Below, piece after piece: positions 1 to 5,238 of a stretch of DNA of 5,691 bases (position 1 is its first letter; the number at the start of each line of letters is the position of its first letter). The notes under the pieces are model-generated. The model ran no database searches and was not told the origin of the DNA. It worked only from the letters and a program-made list of their open reading frames with translations. Origin of the DNA: an uncultured Bdellovibrio sp. (GTDB taxonomy: Bacteria > Bdellovibrionota > Bdellovibrionia > Bdellovibrionales > Bdellovibrionaceae). The DNA lies in NCBI GenBank assembly GCA_946482355.1, contig CAMLRE010000160.1, positions 1 through 5,691 of the forward strand. Reading direction: 5' to 3'. The translations under genes and the position numbers were made by a program.

Positions 1-83
1 TAAAGCTGATATTTGATTGGCAGTAACAATTCATAAGTTCTCCGTTGCTAAATTGGTGTTTTAATCTTAGAAAGAAACACAGA

Positions 84-1229
84 ATGATTCAAATTATTTC
101 TCAGGCGCAAGCCAAAGATCTATTGATCGATGCTCAACGTCTTAACGTAGCAAATCCTTTTGGCCAAGGTACACAAGCCGTGGTGAAAGCTATTTCTCAT
201 TTAGGCTACGTACAAATCGATACCATTAATGTCATTGAACGTTGCCATCACCATATTCTTTACACCCGTATTCCAAAATACAAACTGGCTGATCTTCATA
301 AAGCTCAGACAACAGATAAATCAGTTTTTGAATACTGGACTCACGCTTTAGCTTATGTTCCAACTGCCGATTATCGCTATTTTATGTACGATATGAAACG
401 CCGTGAAAACGATCCAGGCACATGGTTTTACCCTGTTGAACCAAAAGATATGAAAAAAGTTTTTGCAACGATTAAACGTGATGGGGCTATTTCTATTCGC
501 GATATTAACGATGACGTGCTGGTTGAAAAAGATCATGCCTGGGCCAGTAAAAAGCCATCAAAACGTGCCCTGCAGTTAGGTTTTCACATCGGAAAACTGA
601 CGATCAGTGAGCGTGTTGGCATGTTAAAAAAATACGAATTAGCCGAAAGACACTTTGACTGGAAAGATAAACCCAAAGCGGCCAGCCCGGAAGAAGTTTG
701 CAACTACATGATTGATCGCGCCCTACGTTCACAGGCTTTAGTGAATATTGAAAGCATTTGCCATTTAGAAAAAGCGCAAAGAAAAACCATGGTGAAAAAA
801 CTTTTAAGTGAACGTTTAGAAAATAACGAACTAGTTGAAGTCGCTCTTAAAGATCATAAAAAAAATGTGTTCTATGCTCGCTCCGAAACGTTGGAGCAAA
901 AGGTAAAGCCCTCTGAATTGGTTCATATTCTTTCACCTTTTGATCCGTTAACTATTCAACGTAAACGTCTGGAATTTTTCTTTGATTACAATCACCGTTT
1001 TGAAGCTTATATTCCGAAGAACAAGCGTGTTTTTGGCTACTTCGCCCTACCGGTGCTTGTCGATAACGAAATCAAAGCCGTGATCGATTTAAAAACTGAT
1101 CGTGAAAAACAAGAATTGCTGATCCAGCAATGGACTTGGGTCGGTAAACACAAAAGTGTGGCGACAAAACAACGTATTGAAGACGAGCTTAATCGTTTTG
1201 AGAAGTTTCAACTAGCTTCAGTAAAATAA
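84..1229 (+). CDS. ycaQ: YcaQ/AlkX-type winged-helix DNA glycosylase
   Basis: Predicted cytoplasmic DNA glycosylase of the HTH_42 (AlkZ/YcaQ) family, 381 residues, close to the usual ~400. Known members excise bulky alkylated bases and unhook interstrand crosslinks. Visible family signatures are the QID motif at Q44-I45-D46 in LGYVQIDTINVIER, the EYWTHALAYVP segment near residue 97, and the C-terminal LSPFDP...RLEFFFDYNHRFEAYIP...GYFALPVL block followed by a DLKTDR stretch. The QxD form of the catalytic motif matches the YcaQ (AlkX) branch; Streptomyces AlkZ has QxQ. I chose the ATG at 84, preceded by a weak purine stretch (AGAAAG) nine bases upstream. A TTG start at 45 would add 13 residues with no ribosome binding site and no family similarity. 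FabH follows after 20 bp. The family is confident; the exact lesion substrate cannot be read from sequence. Confidence 0.88.
   Translation: MIQIISQAQAKDLLIDAQRLNVANPFGQGTQAVVKAISHLGYVQIDTINVIERCHHHILYTRIPKYKLADLHKAQTTDKSVFEYWTHALAYVPTADYRYFMYDMKRRENDPGTWFYPVEPKDMKKVFATIKRDGAISIRDINDDVLVEKDHAWASKKPSKRALQLGFHIGKLTISERVGMLKKYELAERHFDWKDKPKAASPEEVCNYMIDRALRSQALVNIESICHLEKAQRKTMVKKLLSERLENNELVEVALKDHKKNVFYARSETLEQKVKPSELVHILSPFDPLTIQRKRLEFFFDYNHRFEAYIPKNKRVFGYFALPVLVDNEIKAVIDLKTDREKQELLIQQWTWVGKHKSVATKQRIEDELNRFEKFQLASVK
1198..1227 (+). promoter_or_regulatory. Candidate sigma70 promoter for fabH
   Basis: TTGAGA at 1198-1203 (5 of 6 to TTGACA) and TAAAAT at 1222-1227 (5 of 6 to TATAAT) are separated by 18 bp. 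The -10 box overlaps the stop codon of the upstream glycosylase gene. Predicted transcription would begin near 1234, giving a leader of about 16 bases before the fabH ATG. This suggests fabH can be expressed apart from the gene before it. Prediction by eye only. Confidence 0.4.
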
Positions 1230-1249
1230 TTTAAGCTAAACTTTAAGGT

Positions 1250-2263
1250 ATGAAAAAAGCAGCCAAAATTACCGGTATCGGCGGTTACGTTCCTTTGCGA
1301 GTTATTAAAAACACTGATTTAGAAAAAATGCTGGATACCACTGATGAATGGATTCAGCAACGCACAGGAATTGTTGAACGCCGCTGGGCCGCTGATGACC
1401 AAGGCACTTCTGATTTAGCCGTTGAAGCTGCTAAAATTGCCATTCAAAATGCAAAAATTGATGTAAAACAAATTGATTTAATTGTTGTGGCCACATCTAG
1501 CCCTGATGTCGACCTTCCGGGTTGTGCCTCTTTCGTTCAGGCTAAATTAGGTTTACCAGGAGTTCCGTACTTTGATATTCGCCAGGCCTGTTCTGGATTT
1601 ATTTACGGACTTTCTTTAGCCAATCAGTATCTATCAAGTGGTGTTTATAAATGCGCTCTTGTGATCGGGGCTGAAATTCAATCAAAAGCTTTAGACAAAA
1701 CGCCAAATGGAAAAGGCACTTCGATTATTTTTGCCGATGGCGCTGGCGCTGTTATTTTACAAGCGACCGATGTTAAAGATGAAAAGAAAGATCCACATAT
1801 TTTAACAACTAAACTTCACGCTGACGGTGCAGGAGCTTCTGAACTTTGGTTACAAGCTCCGGGAACTGGTTTAGGTGCTGAACGTATGACTAAAGAGATG
1901 ATTGATGCGGGAAAAATTTATCCGCAGATGAATGGCCGTTTAGTTTTCACCCATGCTGTGACAAAAATGCCTGAAGTTTTAGGTGAAGCACTAACTGAAA
2001 CAGGCCTTGCCTTAAACGAAGTTGATATGCATTTCTTTCACCAAGCCAATGTGCGTATTAACCAAAAAATCTGTGAAGATATGGGCATTCCGCTTGAGCG
2101 TGCGCATACGACAATTCAAAAGTTCGGTAATACAACGGCAGCTACAATTCCTTTAGGAATGTACGACGCTTTTCAAGCCGGAAAACTGAAAAATGGAATG
2201 ACTATTTCTTTGGTGGCTTTCGGTGCCGGCTTTACCTGGGCTTCGGCTTTAGTGCGCTATTAG
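1250..2263 (+). CDS. fabH: 3-oxoacyl-ACP synthase III (KAS III)
   Basis: Condenses an acyl-CoA primer with malonyl-ACP to start type II fatty acid synthesis in the cytoplasm. The thiolase-fold catalytic triad is complete: C114 (RQACSGF), H264 (FHQANVRI) and N294 (KFGNTTAAT). The N-terminal ITGIGGYVP, DEWIQQRTGI and C-terminal FGAGFTWASALVRY blocks are typical. At 337 residues it is 20 longer than E. coli FabH (317). About 18 of these lie between Cys and His, roughly residues 172-236, around a long LWLQAPGTGLGAERM segment. L89 falls where E. coli has F87, a residue lining the primer pocket, so a larger primer is possible (inference). The ATG at 1250 is the first possible start because TAA at 1244-1246 lies in frame just upstream. 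Its AAGG is only one base from the ATG, an unusually short spacing. No plsX, fabD or acpP is adjacent, so it could be a second, specialised FabH. Confidence 0.93.
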   Translation: MKKAAKITGIGGYVPLRVIKNTDLEKMLDTTDEWIQQRTGIVERRWAADDQGTSDLAVEAAKIAIQNAKIDVKQIDLIVVATSSPDVDLPGCASFVQAKLGLPGVPYFDIRQACSGFIYGLSLANQYLSSGVYKCALVIGAEIQSKALDKTPNGKGTSIIFADGAGAVILQATDVKDEKKDPHILTTKLHADGAGASELWLQAPGTGLGAERMTKEMIDAGKIYPQMNGRLVFTHAVTKMPEVLGEALTETGLALNEVDMHFFHQANVRINQKICEDMGIPLERAHTTIQKFGNTTAATIPLGMYDAFQAGKLKNGMTISLVAFGAGFTWASALVRY

Positions 2264-3189
2264 AAATTAAGACTGATATTAAAAATTAAACCTGATCGGC
2301 CTTTAAAACGATTGTCTTTGGCAAAATTTAAAAAAGGCTGCAATTGAAAATCTAAGATATTGCGGTAAATATTCTGGTGCCAAGTTACAGACACAATGTG
2401 CTCATGCAGATGATATTTTTCACGATTATGCGAATTAAAAATCCAGCTGTAGATAAATGTCGTTTTTTCTGAATAACCTTGTCCCAAAGCAAAACCGTTT
2501 GTCACAAAAAGCTTGTGAATCTTTTCTTGGTATTCACCTTCGTTGATAAGCGTAATATCCCAAACCGGAGTAAATTCGTAATTAAAATTTAACGCCTGGA
2601 ATGTTCCGGTGCCTTTATCGGCATCGGCGAAAAACTCAAACTTTGGATTCATGCGAAAATCTTTAACTTCGGCCACACTTTCAAAAGCTAATGACTGCGA
2701 AACTTTTAGCGGGTCTTGCAATTCAATACGTGGTTGAAAAGTTGTACGCACGTTTCCTAATTTACGAAAGAACCCTAATGTGGCCCCGTAATTTTTACGG
2801 CGTTGTGTTTTACGTAAATAACCGCTTTCAACCCCGCGGCCGTCTTCTTTTTCATCATAGGATGTGAATTTAAGCTGCATGAATTCTTCTAAGTTCTGCA
2901 GACGCGGACGAATAGAAATACTTGAGGTGTTATTAAAGTTTTCGCTTTCGGTGATCGTTGTTGTGTTATCGATACGAAAACTGGATTTATTTTTTTCTTT
3001 TGAAACACGTTTTCCAGTCAAAAATAAATCAATACCTTCAGTGACTCCGTCAAACCAAGCCGAAATATCGCGGTTACTTTGAATAAATTTTTGTTCCCAA
3101 TCAGGTTCTTTTTCAACCACAGGTTTTTTCTGGGCGTAAACTGGCAACCCGATCATGATGCAGCTGAATAGACAAAATAATTTACGCAA
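2260..3189 (-). CDS. Exported protein of unknown function, probable outer-membrane beta-barrel
   Basis: I do not recognise a named family. Residues 1-19 form a signal peptide with a likely cut at VYA|Q, so the protein is exported. Residues 20-70 are hydrophilic and contain DWEQKF and WFDGVTEGIDLFLTGKR. From about residue 70 onward, alternating polar/hydrophobic stretches rich in aromatic residues (ISIRPRLQ, LKFTSY, TTFQPRIEL, FEFFADA, LNFNYEFTPVWDITLINEGEY, TTFIYSWIF, DFQLQPFLNF) look like successive beta strands. The chain ends in GLIFNISLNF, with the C-terminal Phe typical of outer-membrane barrels. The start is TTG at 3189, supported by GGAG at 3201-3198, eight bases upstream. The next Met (residue 12) would destroy the signal peptide. 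The stop overlaps the fabH stop by four bases on the opposite strand. A short periplasmic neck followed by a barrel is inferred; the ligand is unknown. Confidence 0.8.
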   Translation of the reverse strand: MRKLFCLFSCIMIGLPVYAQKKPVVEKEPDWEQKFIQSNRDISAWFDGVTEGIDLFLTGKRVSKEKNKSSFRIDNTTTITESENFNNTSSISIRPRLQNLEEFMQLKFTSYDEKEDGRGVESGYLRKTQRRKNYGATLGFFRKLGNVRTTFQPRIELQDPLKVSQSLAFESVAEVKDFRMNPKFEFFADADKGTGTFQALNFNYEFTPVWDITLINEGEYQEKIHKLFVTNGFALGQGYSEKTTFIYSWIFNSHNREKYHLHEHIVSVTWHQNIYRNILDFQLQPFLNFAKDNRFKGRSGLIFNISLNF

Positions 3190-3197
3190 AAAAATTT

Positions 3198-3201
3198 CTC
3201 C
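3198..3201 (-). promoter_or_regulatory. Ribosome binding site deciding a TTG start
   Basis: GGAG on the minus strand lies eight bases before the TTG at 3189. It supports the non-ATG start of the leftward barrel gene, which is also needed for an intact signal peptide. Confidence 0.6.
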
Positions 3202-3223
3202 GCAAGTTTTTTGGTTTTACTTT

Positions 3224-3230
3224 TATTATC
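3224..3230. promoter_or_regulatory. Candidate bidirectional -10 box between divergent barrel genes
   Basis: The seven bases TATTATC read as TATTAT (3224-3229) on the plus strand and as GATAAT (3230-3225) on the minus strand. Each matches TATAAT at five of six positions. Predicted starts would be near 3236 rightward (15-base leader) and near 3218 leftward (leader of about 29 bases that includes the GGAG). No good -35 box is visible on either side, so the promoter would depend on its -10 or on an activator. The whole gap is only 61 bp. Confidence 0.35.
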
Positions 3231-3250
3231 ATCAACCGTAATCTTGCCTT

Positions 3251-3883
3251 ATGACAAACGTAAAAGTTTTATTTCTGCTGTTTTTTTGCTTAAGCCTAAA
3301 GACTTTTGCTTATGAACCCAAAGAAGGAAATGTCACAGCGACAATAGGCCCGTTTGTTTCACGCACCGACTACCCCGGTTCTGCCAGCGGAGCAAAGGCT
3401 CCCTGGTTTGGAGACGTGGGTCTTATCGTTCAAGGTGATCTTAATAAATACGGTGCTTTAGAAATTGCTATGTTTCATATGCAAAAAGCTTACTTTCGTA
3501 AAGATAGTGCTTTAGTTGTCGCTGAAAAAACAGAACTTATGCATGTGACCATGGGTTATCGTTATTTTATCAGCCCGTTATGGTCAGCTTCTTTGGCTTT
3601 TTCGTCGTCATACCCCATGGGCCAGCGCCGTATTATTCACAATGATTTTGCACCGGGAACTACACTAGATACATCAGCTTCAGATACTGTCGATTATGGT
3701 TTCGATTTTTCGATTGAGACCGAATTATGGAACAATGATCGCTTCTCAGTTGTGAGTGACATTCGCTACGGCTTATCGATCACCGATAAAACAGACGAAA
3801 AAGGCAGCCATTACGGGCTTATGCTTGGATTAAAATATTTAATCCAAGAAAAATACCCAAACTTAACAAAAGAAAAAGATTAA
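3251..3883 (+). CDS. Small exported protein, probable outer-membrane beta-barrel
   Basis: No named family recognised. It is 210 residues with a clear signal peptide (residues 1-20, cut after TFA|Y). The mature part shows strand-like segments: GNVTATIGPFVS, FGDVGLIVQGD, YGALEIAMFHMQKAYF, LMHVTMGYRYFIS, LWSASLAFSSSYPMG, DYGFDFSIETELW, DRFSVVSDIRYGLSI and HYGLMLGLKYLI. That is about eight strands, which suits a small OmpA/OmpW-sized barrel. A hydrophilic tail (QEKYPNLTKEKD) follows the last strand, so it lacks the usual terminal Phe. The ATG at 3251 is fixed by the signal peptide, yet the bases before it (CGTAATCTTGCCTT) show no Shine-Dalgarno match, which is unusual here. It diverges from the other barrel gene and its stop overlaps that of the ferritin-like gene by four bases. 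The barrel is inferred from strand pattern only. Confidence 0.75.
   Translation: MTNVKVLFLLFFCLSLKTFAYEPKEGNVTATIGPFVSRTDYPGSASGAKAPWFGDVGLIVQGDLNKYGALEIAMFHMQKAYFRKDSALVVAEKTELMHVTMGYRYFISPLWSASLAFSSSYPMGQRRIIHNDFAPGTTLDTSASDTVDYGFDFSIETELWNNDRFSVVSDIRYGLSITDKTDEKGSHYGLMLGLKYLIQEKYPNLTKEKD
3824..3848. repeat. Perfect 11-bp inverted repeat, 3-base loop
   Basis: Arms CTTGGATTAAA (3824-3834) and TTTAATCCAAG (3838-3848) are exact reverse complements around the loop ATA. It lies in the last codons of the small barrel gene and 32 bases past the stop of the convergent ferritin-like gene. No U-tract follows it on either strand, so it is not a canonical intrinsic terminator. It could be a 3'-end stabilising stem for the leftward mRNA or a protein-binding site. 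Confidence 0.7.
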
Positions 3884-4443
3884 TTTAAAGTTTTGCGACT
3901 GGCTACAACGAGCAAGTCAGCTAATTCATTCGCGTGCTCTTCTTCATCAGCCAGAATTTTTTCTAAAAGACGACGGGTTGTTGGATCATTATGACCGAAC
4001 CAATCAATCATCTGACGGTAAACTTCAATAACAACACGTTCAGCCACTAAATCTTCACGAATCATATCGGTTAAATCAGTCGCTGTGCCGTACTCGGTCG
4101 CCGTTCTGGTTTTAATTGTATCGGGATTAAAATCTGGATTTCCGCCAAGCTGATCAATACGCACGGCTAAAGCCCAAACATGCTCGTCTTCATTAGCAGC
4201 ATGTTCTTTAAATTCTTCAGCCACATAGGGCGCATTGATTCCTTTGGCGATAACTGCATGGTGGCGGTAACGAAGAACGCATAAAATTTCTGTAGCTAAA
4301 GCTTCATTTAATAATTGGCAGGCTTTCTCAATATCCAACGGATAATCACCGGTCACAGCGCCCTGATTCATAGAAGTCATGGCATGGCGTCTGATTTCTT
4401 CGAGATTAAATAACTTTTCTGCTTCTGTTGGTTTTTTTTCCAT
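3880..4443 (-). CDS. Bacterioferritin-like diiron protein (ferritin-like domain)
   Basis: A four-helix ferritin-like protein of 187 residues that probably oxidises Fe(II) or removes peroxide at a diiron centre in the cytoplasm. The six ligands expected from bacterioferritin can be placed by motif: E52 (ALATE), E85 and H88 (EDEH), E135 (DLVAERVVIE), and E167 and H170 (DEEEH). Where E. coli bacterioferritin has its haem-ligand Met52 (EMKH), this protein has D86 (EDEH), so haem binding as in Bfr is unlikely. A hydrophilic extension of about 35 residues precedes the first helix, making it longer than Bfr (158). It has no signal peptide. The ATG follows AGGGGGA with a three-base TTT spacer. It is the second gene of an operon with the BON protein, eight bases downstream of that stop. 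Whether it assembles a 24-mer cage, a smaller Dps-like shell or acts as a small oxidase is not visible. Confidence 0.85.
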   Translation of the reverse strand: MEKKPTEAEKLFNLEEIRRHAMTSMNQGAVTGDYPLDIEKACQLLNEALATEILCVLRYRHHAVIAKGINAPYVAEEFKEHAANEDEHVWALAVRIDQLGGNPDFNPDTIKTRTATEYGTATDLTDMIREDLVAERVVIEVYRQMIDWFGHNDPTTRRLLEKILADEEEHANELADLLVVASRKTLN

Positions 4444-4446
4444 AAA

Positions 4447-4454
4447 TCCCCCTA
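4447..4454 (-). promoter_or_regulatory. Ribosome binding site overlapping the upstream stop codon
   Basis: On the minus strand TAGGGGGA is followed by TTT and the ATG of the ferritin-like gene. The TAG is the stop of the BON gene, so ribosomes ending the first gene sit on the start signal of the second. This implies translational coupling. Confidence 0.7.
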
Positions 4455-4778
4455 TAAATTTGGATCTACAATAAGGTTATTGACCACTTGTTTTACGCCA
4501 GGAACTTTGTTCGCTGTTTTAATGATGTCGTTCACTTCAGCCTGGGTTTTTACCCGTCCTTCAATAGTGACTCGGCCAGTCTGCGTATAAATCGTAAAAT
4601 TATCCGAGCTATAATTACGAACGTTGGTTTTTAAACGATCATGTACCCGCACAGTGGTTTTTAAATCGTCAAGCCCCTGATACGGAACTGTGATTTTACC
4701 ATCACGATCATTGATCGCAGCTGTGGCCGGCAACACAGGTACTACAAACAAACTCAGAATTAGATATTTAAAAATCAT
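4452..4778 (-). CDS. Periplasmic single-BON-domain protein
   Basis: A 108-residue exported protein with one BON domain, the lipid- or surface-binding fold found in OsmY and related envelope-stress proteins. Residues 1-20 or 21 are a signal peptide (hydrophobic YLILSLFVVPVLPATA, cut near ATA|A). The BON domain covers about residues 41-106, with the conserved pattern VRVHDRLKTN, TQTGRVTIEGRVKTQAEV (G68, G74) and VPGVKQVVNNLIV (G94). OsmY has two BON domains and is about twice the length, so this is a minimal version and osmY is not assigned. The ATG follows GGGGAG with a TTT spacer. It is the first gene of a two-gene operon with the ferritin-like protein and diverges from the small orphan gene. 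By family it would act in the periplasm in envelope or osmotic stress; its partner is unknown. Confidence 0.87.
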   Translation of the reverse strand: MIFKYLILSLFVVPVLPATAAINDRDGKITVPYQGLDDLKTTVRVHDRLKTNVRNYSSDNFTIYTQTGRVTIEGRVKTQAEVNDIIKTANKVPGVKQVVNNLIVDPNL

Positions 4779-4927
4779 AAACTCCCCGTTGTGCGTTTTG
4801 TTATTACCATCACAAATCAGACTGCAATTTGTTAACCACTTAACACTAGGGCAAAGCTCCTCAAACTAACGCAGGTCTTTAACTTGCAATAAAGATAATG
4901 CTTACAGCAAAAAGCCAAGGAGGGTTT
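4779..4927. promoter_or_regulatory. Divergent regulatory gap, BON operon / small orphan gene
   Basis: This 149-bp gap must hold the promoters of both outward genes. Rightward, GATAAT at 4894-4899 is a plausible -10 box without a good -35. Leftward, TTAACA (minus strand, 4834-4829) is a fair -35, but no good -10 follows at 16-18 bp. Two similar half-sites face each other: TTAACAAATTGCA on the minus strand (4835-4823) and TTAACTTGCA on the plus strand (4879-4888). A further TTAAC lies at 4840-4844. These could be operator half-sites, but they are short and AT-rich. No terminator or RNA gene is visible. Confidence 0.3.
4917..4924 (+). promoter_or_regulatory. Strong ribosome binding site setting the start at 4928
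   Basis: AAGGAGGG, nearly the full anti-Shine-Dalgarno complement, is followed by TTT and ATG at 4928. It excludes the in-frame upstream ATG at 4898, which has no such site and would place this motif inside the coding region. Confidence 0.8.
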
Positions 4928-5233
4928 ATGGACAACAAACAAAACATTCACCCGCACATGGAACCGGATGAAAGATATATAAAACCGGACAATCCTGATT
5001 CGCTTTTTTCGCGATTCTTACAACGCCAATCGCACAAGCCTACCGAATTACAATTAGAAAAATGGGAAGACGAAGGCGGCGTTGTTCCGGAATACAACAC
5101 TGAGTACGGTTGGTATGAAAACGACCCGTTCACTAAAAAAGTAAAATTATTTTTTAAACGCATGTTAGAAAAATTCAGTCAAAACGTGGCTCCCCGCCCA
5201 CTACAGACCAAAGCTTCTCAACATCGCTATTAA
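4928..5233 (+). CDS. Small hypothetical protein, 101 residues
   Basis: Not recognised as any family. The start at 4928 is set by AAGGAGGG three bases upstream. The protein has no signal peptide or membrane segment, so it is probably cytoplasmic. The N-terminal half is acidic and polar, with proline-rich stretches (NIHPHMEPDERYIKPDNPDS) likely to be disordered. A middle section carries LQLEKWEDEGGVVPEYNTEYGWYENDPF, rich in aromatic and acidic residues. Residues about 72-86 (TKKVKLFFKRMLEKF) form a basic amphipathic helix that could bind a membrane surface, nucleic acid or a partner. The tail is polar. It diverges from the BON/ferritin operon and shares their G-rich-TTT-ATG start signal, which suggests it belongs to the same expression programme (inference). 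Its stop lies five bases from that of the convergent hemerythrin gene. Good start signal and whole-length ORF support a real gene. Confidence 0.7.
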   Translation: MDNKQNIHPHMEPDERYIKPDNPDSLFSRFLQRQSHKPTELQLEKWEDEGGVVPEYNTEYGWYENDPFTKKVKLFFKRMLEKFSQNVAPRPLQTKASQHRY

Positions 5234-5238
5234 AATAA

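Noticed and set aside
45..83. TTG at 45 as the start of the glycosylase gene
   Set aside because: No ribosome binding site precedes it, and the added 13 residues do not resemble the family N-terminus; ATG at 84 fits better.
348..536. Minus-strand open frame of 62 residues
   Set aside because: It lies entirely within the glycosylase gene, has no start signal and no recognisable protein features.
2864..3082. Plus-strand open frame of 72 residues
   Set aside because: It is antisense to the well-supported barrel gene and has no ribosome binding site or domain.
3160..3189. Lipobox-like LFSC in the leftward barrel signal peptide
   Set aside because: The Cys is only residue 10, too early for a lipoprotein signal, and a normal VYA|Q cleavage site follows.
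3897..3918. Hairpin GACTGGCT / AGCAAGTC as a terminator
   Set aside because: One mismatch in eight pairs, no adjacent U-tract on either strand, and it lies within the ferritin-like coding region.
4898..4927. ATG at 4898 as the start of the orphan gene
   Set aside because: The AAGGAGGG at 4917-4924 would fall inside the coding region; the ATG at 4928 has ideal placement.
4948..5163. Minus-strand open frame of 71 residues
   Set aside because: It is antisense to the small orphan gene, whose strong ribosome binding site supports the plus strand.
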